64,000 nucleotides of DNA from an uncultured Lachnospiraceae bacterium (GCA_947591155.1 CANQDA010000001.1:62001-126000); one strand, 5' to 3'. Counted from the first letter of the stretch, positions 1 to 8,900 are shown. The notes: a model not told the origin generated them from the sequence alone. Translations and numbers: made by a program.

Positions 1-1061
1 TGCATATCGCCGCGGATGGACATTCTGCCCGGATGGGCCTTATGGCTCTCGAAGGCGTTCCCGTTTTCGTCAAGCGTTCTCACGCTGATCCCGTCAAGCG
101 GCCTGCCGAGCGTCGCGATCTTCTCCGGGCGATTTTTCGCAATATCGGTCACGTTGAGGAACAGCGCTCCTCCGGATTCCGAGGAACCCCAGGTATTGTG
201 AATCACCGTATTGGGCAGCTGTCTCGTCAGCCTCTTTCTCTGATCGACCGAAAGCGATCCCGCGGACACCTCAATGTAGCGGAATCTGCCCATAATCTCA
301 GGAAACTTGTCCTGCATTTGTCTTGCGATCGTCTCCACGGAGGCCGGAACGATCGCGACAGCCGTGCACGCGTACCGATCCAGATTGTTCTCGATATCCT
401 TTGCAAATGTAAAACCATTCTGCAGGACAACCGTCGCCCCGATATACAGGCAGGCTCTGAAAACTCTGAGCGCGAACGAATGGTTCAGCGGCAGCGGAAT
501 GAGCGTGATGTCGTCTTCTCTCATCCCGATTCCCCTGATCGTATTCATCCATATACTGTTGATCGCCTTGTAGGTGAGCATACAGCCCTTCGGCTTGCCC
601 GTTGTCCCGGAAGTATAGATCATCTCCGCTAAATCGTCTTCCTGCGGGAGGCAATAACTGATCTCCCTATTCCCGCATTCGGAATAAACCTGTCGCAGGG
701 AGTAGACCTTGCATTCGTCCTCATACCCCTTGACCGGCTTGTCCGTGAAAAAGAGTTTCGCGTCGGCATCCTTGTATATCGTCACGGCGTTTTGCGCCGT
801 TGCGTTTTTATCGATAAAAACAGCGACCGCGCCCAAATACTGTATCGCAAGATACAGCACGGCCATCTCCGGTTTCGAGACAGCCGAAAAGAGGACGCGA
901 TCCCCTTTTTCTATACCGAGCTCGCTCATGCGGGATGCCACGTCGTGTATTTTCACGTTGAGCCCGGAATACGTCAGCTGATCGTTCTTGAAAGCAACGG
1001 CAAGTTTATCCGGCTGTTTCTGGGCAAGCTCTTCTATCCTTTGTATTAATGTCTCAACCAT
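1..1061 (-). CDS. acyl-adenylating (AMP-forming) ligase, 3' end outside window
   Basis: The first 353 codons of an ANL-superfamily enzyme are visible; the C-terminal subdomain is cut off by the window edge. The phosphate-binding motif YTSGTTGKPKG lies at residues 149-159 and the A5-type motif NTWGSSESGG at 289-298. Enzymes of this family adenylate a carboxylic acid and pass it to a thiol, here probably the carrier protein whose stop codon is 1 nt upstream of this ATG. The substrate cannot be read from sequence. The gene ends the second transcript of an acylation locus (GNAT, carrier protein, ligase). It is one of two ligases in the locus and is not a copy of the other. Confidence 0.85.
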   Translation of the reverse strand, partial: MVETLIQRIEELAQKQPDKLAVAFKNDQLTYSGLNVKIHDVASRMSELGIEKGDRVLFSAVSKPEMAVLYLAIQYLGAVAVFIDKNATAQNAVTIYKDADAKLFFTDKPVKGYEDECKVYSLRQVYSECGNREISYCLPQEDDLAEMIYTSGTTGKPKGCMLTYKAINSIWMNTIRGIGMREDDITLIPLPLNHSFALRVFRACLYIGATVVLQNGFTFAKDIENNLDRYACTAVAIVPASVETIARQMQDKFPEIMGRFRYIEVSAGSLSVDQRKRLTRQLPNTVIHNTWGSSESGGALFLNVTDIAKNRPEKIATLGRPLDGISVRTLDENGNAFESHKAHPGRMSIRGDM

Positions 1062-1062
1062 C

Positions 1063-1290
1063 TTATTTACTGAGCCTCTCAACCATTTTCGCCAAGCCTG
1101 CGATTGAATTAAAATTCTCCTCTACGATCTCTTCATAGGGAACGGTTATGCCAAACTCCATCGTCAGGGCCGCTATGATCCCCGTAATCGTGAGCGAGTC
1201 CAGAATGCCATCGTCCACAAGAGCGTCGCTCGCTTTAAAGTCTACATCCGGAAATTCCTCAGACAAGATCTCAAACACTTTTTCTTCCAT
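1063..1290 (-). CDS. acyl carrier protein (75 aa)
   Basis: Small acidic helical protein with the phosphopantetheine attachment motif GILDSLTI; the acceptor serine is Ser32. Its size and fold pattern match discrete ACP, DltC or PCP proteins. It lies between a GNAT-type acetyltransferase (5 nt upstream) and an acyl-adenylating ligase (1 nt downstream), so it most likely receives the acyl group made by that ligase. The window has a second, clearly different carrier protein at 6229-6456. There are no fatty-acid synthase genes nearby, which argues against a housekeeping AcpP. Confidence 0.85.
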   Translation of the reverse strand: MEEKVFEILSEEFPDVDFKASDALVDDGILDSLTITGIIAALTMEFGITVPYEEIVEENFNSIAGLAKMVERLSK

Positions 1291-1295
1291 TGTTC

Positions 1296-1982
1296 TTACC
1301 TCCGTTTTTTTTCATAAATATATTCATCATAGGTCTTTGCAATATGTCCGCCCAGCTGAAAATGCAGATTAATGGATGAGACGTTGGAAGACGAAACTCT
1401 CCCGACATATTTCCTGAATTTCTCCCGCTCGCCTGAAAGCATCGCGGAATACAGCGGGGCCGCCACCATTTTCCCTTTTATTCCCGGTTTGGTCGCTCCC
1501 AGAACATTCTCGAAACTGCTGCCTCCCGAATCGATCTTCTCATCGACAACAGTAAAACCCAAAAGCTCCTTCTCATGCGTCGCCTTATACAGTTTCATTC
1601 CCCTGTTTTTGAAGTCCTCAATATACATATCGATGACTTCGTTTGCCAGTGTCTGATTGAATTCAGGCTCCAGATGAAATCTTCTGTCCGTGGTGTACGC
1701 CGCATGCGCCAGCTCGTGGACGTCTTCCCCAAATCTGTCGTCACAGATAAAATTGATCCCGGACAGCATCTCCGAAGAGGTCTCCGAAAAAGTCCTCAGG
1801 TCTATCTCGAAATACAGCATCCTGTCCAGAAACCGAAATCCCATACCGCGCAGCCTGTTCTCGCAGGCGGAGTCCAGGGGATCGGCTCTGCAGATGATAT
1901 AATCTGCCTGTGGGTTCAATTCATCCGTCTCAGGAATCGCATCCTTTTTCTCTATATTGATCGTCCTTTTATGTATGTTCAT
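1296..1982 (-). CDS. GNAT-family N-acyltransferase, WecD/FdtC-like
   Basis: A 228-residue protein whose C-terminal half looks like a GNAT fold: a beta strand with KLYKATHEKELLGFTVV, then VLGATKPGIKGKMVAAPLYS as the acyl-CoA loop region, and a final strand containing INLHFQLGG. The overall pattern resembles acyltransferases that N-acylate amino-sugar nucleotides (WecD, FdtC), but the substrate is an inference. It is the first gene of a transcript continuing into a carrier protein and a ligase, and has its own promoter at 2058-2085. The ribosome-binding site before the ATG is weak. Confidence 0.6.
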   Translation of the reverse strand: MNIHKRTINIEKKDAIPETDELNPQADYIICRADPLDSACENRLRGMGFRFLDRMLYFEIDLRTFSETSSEMLSGINFICDDRFGEDVHELAHAAYTTDRRFHLEPEFNQTLANEVIDMYIEDFKNRGMKLYKATHEKELLGFTVVDEKIDSGGSSFENVLGATKPGIKGKMVAAPLYSAMLSGEREKFRKYVGRVSSSNVSSINLHFQLGGHIAKTYDEYIYEKKRR

Positions 1983-2057
1983 AGCAATCGGCTCTTAAAT
2001 GATATTTCCTGAAAATGGTACTTCCGGGATCGATCCGTCACAGCAAATCCCGGCTAT

Positions 2058-2085
2058 AGTATACATGCTCTTTCCTGTTTTTCAA
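2058..2085 (-). promoter_or_regulatory. sigma-A promoter of the GNAT-ACP-ligase transcript
   Basis: On the minus strand there is a -35 TTGAAA (2080-2085), a 16-nt spacer and a -10 TATACT (2058-2063), about 75 nt before the GNAT start codon. It separates this transcript from cobA upstream. Confidence 0.65.
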
Positions 2086-2134
2086 GCATCTTCTTATGGT
2101 GAAACAAGACAAAACACAGCCGCGGCGCAAACCG

Positions 2135-2641
2135 TCACACGCACTCATCCGACCGATACGGAGTCGACAGTTCCGTCACTTCGTCTACGTATGGCCAGAG
2201 CTCCCTGCATTCGCTGGTGCCGGTCAGGTACAGCTCGGTTCCCTCCCCGACCGCATCGATCAGTTCGCGGAGCTCCCCGATCGTCACAATACCCTTGTCC
2301 GTCAATCCTAGGATCTCATCAAGGATCAGCACATCGGCTCCTTCCGTCACCAGAACTTTCCGGGCAAAATTCAGGCCGTTCTTAATGTTGTGGATCTCGT
2401 CTTCCTTCTCCTGTTCCGTGAGATTCTCATAATTGTCCGGAAACCTCTGGAAGCGAAACAGCCGGATCTCCGGCTCGAGACGTTTGAAAAACTCCTGGCT
2501 TCCGCCGGACTGCTGCTCTTTCAGAAACTGGATCAGCACAACCTCTTTCCCTTCCGCCGCCGCACGGACGCCTTTTCCGAGCGCCGCAGAAGTCTTGCCT
2601 ACCCCTGTTCCGCAAAAAATGTGTATATATCGCTCACTCAT
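2135..2641 (-). CDS. cobA: cob(I)yrinic acid a,c-diamide adenosyltransferase, CobA/BtuR type
   Basis: A 168-residue P-loop protein with the CobA Walker A motif GTGVGKTSA at residues 11-19, followed by a strand ending VLILDEILG (Walker B position). CobA/BtuR enzymes transfer the adenosyl group of ATP to reduced corrinoids, in corrinoid salvage or cobalamin synthesis. No other cobalamin gene is near, which suggests salvage. The gene has its own promoter (2676-2704) and sits between the two halves of the acylation locus without an obvious functional tie to them. The C-terminus is of normal length. Confidence 0.88.
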   Translation of the reverse strand: MSERYIHIFCGTGVGKTSAALGKGVRAAAEGKEVVLIQFLKEQQSGGSQEFFKRLEPEIRLFRFQRFPDNYENLTEQEKEDEIHNIKNGLNFARKVLVTEGADVLILDEILGLTDKGIVTIGELRELIDAVGEGTELYLTGTSECRELWPYVDEVTELSTPYRSDECV

Positions 2642-2675
2642 CTCACACCTCGTTCATGCCATAATATTTTTCTTA

Positions 2676-2704
2676 ATCTTACTATATTTCCGCGGAGAAT
2701 GCAA
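2676..2704 (-). promoter_or_regulatory. sigma-A promoter of cobA
   Basis: Minus-strand -35 TTGCAT (2699-2704), 17-nt spacer, -10 TAAGAT (2676-2681), 35 nt before the cobA start codon. No cobalamin riboswitch fits in the short leader. Confidence 0.6.
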
Positions 2705-2721
2705 ACCCTACCGAAATATCC

Positions 2722-3528
2722 CTATTTACTGGTGGTTTTTCTGTAAGACAAAATGATGTCGTTGGTCTTCGCCGCAAACGCTTCCGGCTGCTCCCTGGCC
2801 ACATTGTGCCAACCGGGAAACTGCGCGACCGGCCAGCCGATCAAATCAGCGGCTGTACGGGAAGACGTCGCAAAAATGCTTTCGCTCCCCCGGGCAGTAA
2901 TTCCTATCGTCACCGGAGGCTTCAATGCCCTGAGCCGCGCAATGGGCGGAAGATAATGCTGTACTTCATTCAACTCCCCATACATAAACGCATTCAGATT
3001 CTGATACGTGCGGCGCATCTCGGGGAGAGATCCCTTCTCACCGACTCCATCTTCGGCGCCGATTACCTTTGAGAACGCGGGCAGAGCCCTCTTGATCCGC
3101 CCTTCCCTCAGATATCCGTTCAACTCCCGGTTCCATGCAAGCAGTTTTTCGCGTTCCGCCGGATCATAGCCCAGAGAAGGCTCCATCAAGATCATCCCCT
3201 GTACCAGCTCAGGGTAGCGCAGCGCAAGTTCGATCGCAATCAGCCCGCCCGCGCTGTATCCCAGAATCCAGGCCGGTTCCTCCGACACGGAGCGCAGGAC
3301 GCATGCGGCGTCCTCCGCCTGCGCAGCTATCGAATAATCATCATACTGTTTTGCATTGTTTTCTCCGTATCCTCTCCGGTCATAGACGATGACACGATAG
3401 TCGCTCGCAAGATAAACGGCGCTTTTCTCAAAAAAGGTCCCGTCCCCGATAATTCCGTGTATCATCAGCAGAGGAGTTCCCTCGCCCCGTACTTTCACAT
3501 GAAAGTCTGCGCATCTGTTATCTTCCAT
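2722..3528 (-). CDS. alpha/beta-fold hydrolase
   Basis: A protein of 268 residues with a standard alpha/beta-hydrolase layout: oxyanion-hole motif MIHGIIGDG near the N-terminus, the strand VIVYDRRGYGEN, the nucleophile elbow GYSAGG and a C-terminal FPGWHN supplying the likely catalytic histidine. I chose the ATG at 3528, which has GGAG 6 nt upstream; an in-frame ATG lies at 3540. It follows the DltD-like gene closely and ends the acylation operon, so it may hydrolyse an acyl thioester or ester in that pathway. That is inference; the family is broad. Confidence 0.75.
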   Translation of the reverse strand: MEDNRCADFHVKVRGEGTPLLMIHGIIGDGTFFEKSAVYLASDYRVIVYDRRGYGENNAKQYDDYSIAAQAEDAACVLRSVSEEPAWILGYSAGGLIAIELALRYPELVQGMILMEPSLGYDPAEREKLLAWNRELNGYLREGRIKRALPAFSKVIGAEDGVGEKGSLPEMRRTYQNLNAFMYGELNEVQHYLPPIARLRALKPPVTIGITARGSESIFATSSRTAADLIGWPVAQFPGWHNVAREQPEAFAAKTNDIILSYRKTTSK

Positions 3529-3554
3529 CTCACACTCCATCCCCGCATCGGGCG

Positions 3555-4610
3555 TTACAGTTCCTGATGCGTCTCCTGGTACAGCGCGTAAAGTTCTTTC
3601 AGATCCTCCCTGTATTTCACGAGATCCTCGTTCCAGCGCTCGTTCGTGTCCCTCTGATCTTCCAACTCATAGTTCTCCTGCAGATAGGCTATCATATATG
3701 AGGACACTTTCTCAGCTCCCCACTGGTTCATATGGCTCTTCTTATCACGAAAGTCCCTGTTTACATCAAGCCCCATTGTCTCAAACTCATAATACAGTTC
3801 GAGATACGGGATCTCCAATGTCTCCGCAAACTCCGCAGCTTTTCTGGAAATCGCCTCTCTCCAAGAAGGCGTCGGTACCTTCATCAACACCAGCTCCGCC
3901 CCTGCCTCATCGCACAGCCCCTTGATCTTCCTGATATAAGAGGCGTCTTTCTCAGACATATTGAAATTGTATTCTTTATAAAACCGGAACTCTGCCGTCT
4001 GCGTGAGATATGTGATGAAGTGTCCACGATCAGCCGTGAGCTCCGGCTTGTCTATGAGATAGCTGAAATCCGTCCGCGTGAGCTCCGACCAGCGGGAATG
4101 ATAGCGGAAAAACGGGAACAGCACATCCAGCGGCTTCATACCTTTGCTTCCGCTGGTGAACGCGTACCGGATCTTGTCCAATGAAATCGGCAGCATATCC
4201 AGCGCCTTATGCGCCTTGGCCTCTCCTATCTGTTTCTTATCCTTGATGGACGACATATCGAGAAATACAACCTTCGGGCTCTGCGTTTTCAGCGCCTCCT
4301 TCAGAAGCATATAGGCCACATCCATGCGAAGCGCAGGAGAGGTCACATTGAAACTTGTAATTCCCGAATGTTCATAGATATACATCGGGTCGATTGCCGC
4401 ATAGACATGACTCGTCCCGACGAAAAAGACGTCCACCGAATTTTTTTCCAGACTTTTATACTCATCCCAGGAAGCCGTGACCGGTATATTGGCAGGCTCC
4501 CGCTGCAGCCATTTCACCTGAAAAACGGCTTGCAGCGGAAAGAAGATCGCCAGAAAAATAAGGACAAAACAGATTCCCTTTATTATTTTCCTTTTATTCA
4601 AACTTTGCAT
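3555..4610 (-). CDS. membrane-anchored SGNH-type (DltD/AlgJ-like) protein
   Basis: One N-terminal membrane segment (about residues 10-30) is followed by an extracellular domain with FFVGTSHVY, where Ser67 would be the SGNH nucleophile, and a C-terminal DKKSHMNQWG matching the family's Asp-x-x-His block. DltD and AlgJ/AlgX proteins work with MBOAT partners to transfer acyl groups onto polymers outside the membrane. The MBOAT gene is directly upstream (13 nt). The start at 4610 is supported by GGGAGAG upstream; a longer in-frame start at 4649 would overlap the MBOAT gene. The acylated polymer is unknown. Confidence 0.72.
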   Translation of the reverse strand: MQSLNKRKIIKGICFVLIFLAIFFPLQAVFQVKWLQREPANIPVTASWDEYKSLEKNSVDVFFVGTSHVYAAIDPMYIYEHSGITSFNVTSPALRMDVAYMLLKEALKTQSPKVVFLDMSSIKDKKQIGEAKAHKALDMLPISLDKIRYAFTSGSKGMKPLDVLFPFFRYHSRWSELTRTDFSYLIDKPELTADRGHFITYLTQTAEFRFYKEYNFNMSEKDASYIRKIKGLCDEAGAELVLMKVPTPSWREAISRKAAEFAETLEIPYLELYYEFETMGLDVNRDFRDKKSHMNQWGAEKVSSYMIAYLQENYELEDQRDTNERWNEDLVKYREDLKELYALYQETHQEL

Positions 4611-4623
4611 GCTGCCTCTCTCC

Positions 4624-6213
4624 CTAGTATGCCTGATACATAAAAGCAACTACATCGTATCCGCGCCCGTAGACTCCGAAAATGAGAATGCTGAAGATCG
4701 CCGCAAAAAGAATAACCCAGCGAATTACAATATTCTGCTTTTCCAGGGCCTCCCGTACCGACATGCGTTCCTGAAGCATGCTTACCACCCAAAGGACGAC
4801 AAGAGAGCAGAAAATCAGTGCCAGAGGCAGTCGGCCAAGTCCGAAACTGCAGATCGTCCCGTCAAACAGCCTCATTGGCTGCAGGTTCATCAGAATATTT
4901 TTAATAATGATCTTTGTGTTATGCAGACTTCCGGGCCTGGTCAGCACGCGCCCGCCCATAAAGCAACAAAACGTCCGCAGCATGCGGAACAACTGCCAGA
5001 AGAAAGTCTCGGTCCGGATCCGCAAAGAATTCGTCATCGCCCGAAATTCCGGCTGAAAGGCGGACGAGATCGTGATCAGCGTTCCGTAGTAGATTCCCCA
5101 GCAAAGATAAGTCATTCCCGTCCCGTGCCACAGCCCCGTCAGCACCCAGGTCACATAGACCGGGAAGATGACGGCCACCAGACGGCAGGCGCGTTCGGAG
5201 AACCTGTTTTTGGCCTTTCTGTTGATCTGCTTTACCCAGTGCGAGACCGAACAGGGATAATATACATAATCCTTAAACCAGCTTCCGAGCGACATGTGCC
5301 ATCTGCGCCAGTACTCCGGAACGGTCTTCGAGAAAAACGGATGGTTGAAGTTCTGCTCCAGCTCCACGCCGAAGATCTGGGACACGCCCCGCACGATATC
5401 TGTATACCCGGAAAAATCCGTATAGATCTGGAACGCATCAAAGAGCATAGCAATCAGAAAGATGCTGCCGGCCTGATCCTGCCCGTTGTAAACTGCAGAC
5501 ACGAACACATTCAATCGGTCTGCGATCACTAGCTTCTTAAAGAGTCCCCACAGCATCAGCTCCATGCCGAACGCCGCACGTCTGGAATCAAAGCGCAGCT
5601 CCTTTTTCAACTCCTGACCCAGCAGGTTGTAGCGGGAGATCGGTCCCTGAATGATATGCGGAAAATAGATCGCATAAAGAAAGAACCGCCAGAAGCTCTT
5701 CTCCGGTTCATAACGTTTCCAGTATACGTCCAAAAGATACCCAACGGTCGAAAACGTATAGTATGAAATTCCGAGCGGGACAAGAATTTTCAGTGCGCTA
5801 AAGGGAGCCGTCCCGTTGACCGCCATCGAAATTCTGTCCATATAGAGTACCGCATACTTTGCGAATTTGCTGACGCAGAGAATCCCGACACACCAAACAA
5901 GCGTCAGCATCAGAATGCGTTTTGCCCTGCTCTTATACTGCTCTTTGATCGCTCTTTTCCCGCTGCGATCCAGTCCTTCGGCTTTCAGCTTCTCCTCCTG
6001 CTCCGCGTACAGCGCGCCGATCCTGCGGGCGCCGTACCAGACTGCCGCGGAGGTGAGGACGATGCAGGGAAACAGCTTTTTGGCTCCGGCCAGCAGATAA
6101 AAGAGCACGCTTCCTGCCAGCAATACTTTCCAGCGACTCTTCACCGAACAGGCGTAGAATACCAGAAACAGTACAAGCAAAAAGAGCATAAAGTTCACTG
6201 AGGTTATCGTCAT
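4624..6213 (-). CDS. MBOAT-family O-acyltransferase (DltB/AlgI-like)
   Basis: A 529-residue polytopic membrane protein with the DltB/AlgI hallmarks: WRRWHMSLGSWFKDYVYYP around residues 302-320 and TGLWHGTG with the conserved histidine at residue 363. These proteins take an acyl group from a cytoplasmic carrier and pass it across the membrane to a sugar or teichoic-acid hydroxyl, usually with an SGNH partner, here the next gene. A carrier protein gene is 15 nt upstream, as in dlt. The N-terminal half carries an extra cytoplasmic loop (about residues 65-100) rich in Lys and Glu. Acyl donor and acceptor are not known. Confidence 0.9.
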   Translation of the reverse strand: MTITSVNFMLFLLVLFLVFYACSVKSRWKVLLAGSVLFYLLAGAKKLFPCIVLTSAAVWYGARRIGALYAEQEEKLKAEGLDRSGKRAIKEQYKSRAKRILMLTLVWCVGILCVSKFAKYAVLYMDRISMAVNGTAPFSALKILVPLGISYYTFSTVGYLLDVYWKRYEPEKSFWRFFLYAIYFPHIIQGPISRYNLLGQELKKELRFDSRRAAFGMELMLWGLFKKLVIADRLNVFVSAVYNGQDQAGSIFLIAMLFDAFQIYTDFSGYTDIVRGVSQIFGVELEQNFNHPFFSKTVPEYWRRWHMSLGSWFKDYVYYPCSVSHWVKQINRKAKNRFSERACRLVAVIFPVYVTWVLTGLWHGTGMTYLCWGIYYGTLITISSAFQPEFRAMTNSLRIRTETFFWQLFRMLRTFCCFMGGRVLTRPGSLHNTKIIIKNILMNLQPMRLFDGTICSFGLGRLPLALIFCSLVVLWVVSMLQERMSVREALEKQNIVIRWVILFAAIFSILIFGVYGRGYDVVAFMYQAY

Positions 6214-6228
6214 GACCTGTCTCCCGCT

Positions 6229-6456
6229 CTACTCGTCCTGTAATTCCTGTATCATTTCCCAGATTGCAGCGGCGGAATCAAAATTTTCGTTCTCCATGTA
6301 TTCCATACCGATCTCAATGTCGAACGTATCCTCCAGCTGCGTGATCAGCGACGCGATGTCTATGGAGTCGATAATCTTATCCGTCACGATCCTCTCCGCC
6401 GTATGGAAATCCACTCCAGATTTCAGTTTGCTCAGAATCTCAATTATCTTTTCCAT
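6229..6456 (-). CDS. acyl carrier protein, DltC-like position (75 aa)
   Basis: Discrete carrier protein with the phosphopantetheine motif IIDSIDIASL; the acceptor is Ser31. The ATG at 6456 is preferred because AAGGAG lies 8 nt upstream; a TTG at 6474 would overlap the ligase gene and would use that same AAGGAG as codons. It lies between an adenylating ligase and an MBOAT, the same logic as DltA-DltC-DltB. It differs strongly from the carrier at 1063-1290, so the locus has two non-redundant carriers. Confidence 0.85.
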   Translation of the reverse strand: MEKIIEILSKLKSGVDFHTAERIVTDKIIDSIDIASLITQLEDTFDIEIGMEYMENENFDSAAAIWEMIQELQDE

Positions 6457-6470
6457 TTCACATTTCTCCT

Positions 6471-7880
6471 TCAAATTGGCAATTCTTTGTACAGTATCTT
6501 CCCCGCCTCGTTCTGCGGAATTTCCGGGATATAGACTACCTCAAACGCCGTCTCGCTCAAATGCGTAGTGGCGGACAGATACTGCCTCACTTCATCGACG
6601 TAACGCTCGTCTGTGATAAACGTTTTCATCCTGTCGTCAACGCCTGTGGATGCGCACGCAATGCCGGCAAATTTTGCTTTGATCAGCTGGTCAATCTCAT
6701 CCAGGTTCACACGGTTTCCAAATATTTTCAGAAAACGTTTCTTCCTGCCCACAATATAGTAAAAGCCGTCGGCGTCCCTTTTCGCCATATCTCCTGTCTC
6801 AAGCCTGCCGCCGCGCTCGTCGCCCTTTGACAGATCTTCCGGACAGCTCGCATAGCCGAGCGTCACGTTCGGTCCCTCGTAGATCAGCTCGCCGACCTTC
6901 TCCGGTCCCTCAATGACAGCCCCGTCCACATCGACCAGCAGGAAACGGCCGCCCGGGATCGCCTTCCCCATACTTCCGTACTTTTCCAGGCTCTTCTCAG
7001 CCGGCAGATACCCCATGCGCGCGGTCGCCTCCGTCTGTCCGTACATGACGATAAATTTTTTATTGTGCGCGATCGCCCACTCGGCAAATTCCCGATGCAA
7101 CTCCGGCAGCAGCTTTCCGCCCGCCTGCGTCATGTAGCGCAGATCCGGCAGATCCATCCTGAAAAAGCGCACTTTTTTGAGAAGCTCATAAGTAAACGGA
7201 ACGCCGCTGAAAGAAGTCGCTTGATTCGCCTTCATGAATTTCCAGAACGGGTTCACCATCATGGACTTGTCCGTCAAAAGGACCGTCGCCCCTACCTGCA
7301 TATGGCTGTTGATGATGGACAGACCATAGGTATAGTTCATCGGGAGCGTGGACACCGGGCGCTCGCTGCTGTCAAGCTCCAGATACTCTGCGATCGCCTC
7401 CGCGTTGGACTGAATATTTGTATAGCTTTGCCGCACCAGTTTCGGGCTTCCGGTAGAACCGGACGTCGTCAGCAGAAGCGCCAGCTGATCATTCAACTGT
7501 GCAGAGTCGGCCTCCCGGGTCTCTGCCAGAACATACTGATACTCCTCATGCAGGATCTGCAGGCCCTCAAACTGCTCTCTCATACTCTCAGGATAAAACA
7601 GATACGAAGGCCTGTACAGCTCCAGCAGCCTGCTTCTCAGATCGGCATCGATCTTGCAGTCCAGCATAAGCGGAACCACGCGATTGCGCAGGCACGCGAG
7701 ATAACTGACCGCGCTTCCGACACTGTTCTCGCAAAAACAGAACGCCAGCGATCGGGACATGATCTTTTCCCCGATCCTCCCGCTCCACGCGGCCAGCTCA
7801 GAATATGTGATCGATTGTCCCCTGTCGTCAAGAAAAGCGGTCTTCTCGCCAAACTTCTCAAACGTATCGTAATAACTCAA
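6471..7880 (-). CDS. acyl/aminoacyl-adenylating ligase (DltA-like role)
   Basis: A 469-residue ANL enzyme: phosphate-binding motif TTSGSTGSPK at residues 138-147, MYGQTEATARMGYLP in the middle, ETGDMAKRDADGFYYIVGRKKRFLKIFG hinge region near residue 400 (A7/A8), and the C-terminal catalytic-lysine motif NEAGKILYKEL. All core residues look intact. The start is TTG, directly after the upstream stop codon, with GAGGAG 9 nt before it. Together with the adjacent carrier protein and MBOAT it forms a dlt-like unit, but overall sequence is not that of classical DltA, so D-alanine should not be assumed. Confidence 0.83.
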   Translation of the reverse strand: MSYYDTFEKFGEKTAFLDDRGQSITYSELAAWSGRIGEKIMSRSLAFCFCENSVGSAVSYLACLRNRVVPLMLDCKIDADLRSRLLELYRPSYLFYPESMREQFEGLQILHEEYQYVLAETREADSAQLNDQLALLLTTSGSTGSPKLVRQSYTNIQSNAEAIAEYLELDSSERPVSTLPMNYTYGLSIINSHMQVGATVLLTDKSMMVNPFWKFMKANQATSFSGVPFTYELLKKVRFFRMDLPDLRYMTQAGGKLLPELHREFAEWAIAHNKKFIVMYGQTEATARMGYLPAEKSLEKYGSMGKAIPGGRFLLVDVDGAVIEGPEKVGELIYEGPNVTLGYASCPEDLSKGDERGGRLETGDMAKRDADGFYYIVGRKKRFLKIFGNRVNLDEIDQLIKAKFAGIACASTGVDDRMKTFITDERYVDEVRQYLSATTHLSETAFEVVYIPEIPQNEAGKILYKELPI

Positions 7881-8900
7881 CTACGCCATCTCCTCCGTTT
7901 TATCCACACGCTTTATAGGGTGCATCAGCCAATCAAAAAACGGCTGCAGCCATTTTGTTGAAAGAAGCATTGTGAGGATAAGCGCAAACAAAAAAATCAA
8001 ATAGTCCCCATATTGCGGAGATAATGATCTGATATAACGTTTCAGACGCAGCTTACCCAACAGCAGCTTTAGGACAGGATAATGCAAAGCAAACACCTGT
8101 ATCGTTCTTGAACCCCATCCGGTAATTACTTTTTCAGCAGCCGGAATCACCGCTATCACACAGAATACCAAAAGAAACGCGACAGGATAATAGATCACCC
8201 TATATATTCCTCCGTACGGTAATAATCCCTGCTCCTTATAATTCAACGTCCCTTTGAGAAAATAAATCTTATTATACAGTCGTCCTTGTAAAAGCAGGCT
8301 ACAAACAAAAGTCCCCAAAAGGATAAGCCCTGACAATAATTTTACTGATTTTTTTTCTGTAAATGCCGACAACCTTCCTGCATCTGTACAATATCCGGCC
8401 AGGAAAAACGGGTACATGGTAAACAGGCGCATGCCCGACAAGAACGCACCCAAATCCATATCATATCCGGCCATAGCGCCTAAAGATATCGACGCAAACA
8501 TCAACCACACACCCTTGAAATCTGACAGGGCCATTGTAATCAGATAAGCAAAAAACAAGGTTAGTGCAAACCACGGCACACCTTTTTCGTCAAAAATAGA
8601 AAACCTCTCCGCTTTCCCTGTCGCTAAAAGGTTCAACACAAATTGGAATATGTTCATAAAAAAATACAGAAAAAGATACGGTATGGCCTTGGAACAGTGT
8701 CGTTCACGGATCGTACGCTTCGAAAACAATCCAGAAAGAAACAGAAATGCGGGCATATGAAACGTATAAATAAAAAAATGAGTCCCCTTTATAAAAGGTA
8801 CATCACTTTTTAATCTATTCATAAAATGTCCCAGAACAACAAGATAGATTAGCACAAATTTCACATTGTCCCATTTCGCAATCCGTGTAGTTTCACCCAT
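7881..8900 (-). CDS. acyltransferase family 3 membrane protein
   Basis: A 339-residue protein with about ten hydrophobic segments and the N-terminal family signature WDNVKFVLIYLVVLGH. Acyltransferase-3 proteins O-acetylate surface sugars using cytoplasmic acetyl-CoA. It opens the main acylation operon, and its stop codon abuts the TTG start of the ligase. It is clearly more AT-rich than the rest of the operon, so it may have been acquired separately. The acceptor is unknown; with MBOAT and GNAT genes in the same locus, the cell seems to modify one polymer in several ways. Confidence 0.82.
   Translation of the reverse strand: MGETTRIAKWDNVKFVLIYLVVLGHFMNRLKSDVPFIKGTHFFIYTFHMPAFLFLSGLFSKRTIRERHCSKAIPYLFLYFFMNIFQFVLNLLATGKAERFSIFDEKGVPWFALTLFFAYLITMALSDFKGVWLMFASISLGAMAGYDMDLGAFLSGMRLFTMYPFFLAGYCTDAGRLSAFTEKKSVKLLSGLILLGTFVCSLLLQGRLYNKIYFLKGTLNYKEQGLLPYGGIYRVIYYPVAFLLVFCVIAVIPAAEKVITGWGSRTIQVFALHYPVLKLLLGKLRLKRYIRSLSPQYGDYLIFLFALILTMLLSTKWLQPFFDWLMHPIKRVDKTEEMA

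Noticed and set aside
3555..8900. Calling the locus a true D-alanine dlt operon (dltABCD)
   Set aside because: Gene roles match but ligase and carrier sequences are not classical DltA/DltC, and extra ligase, carrier, GNAT and acyltransferase-3 genes are present. Gene symbols were therefore withheld.
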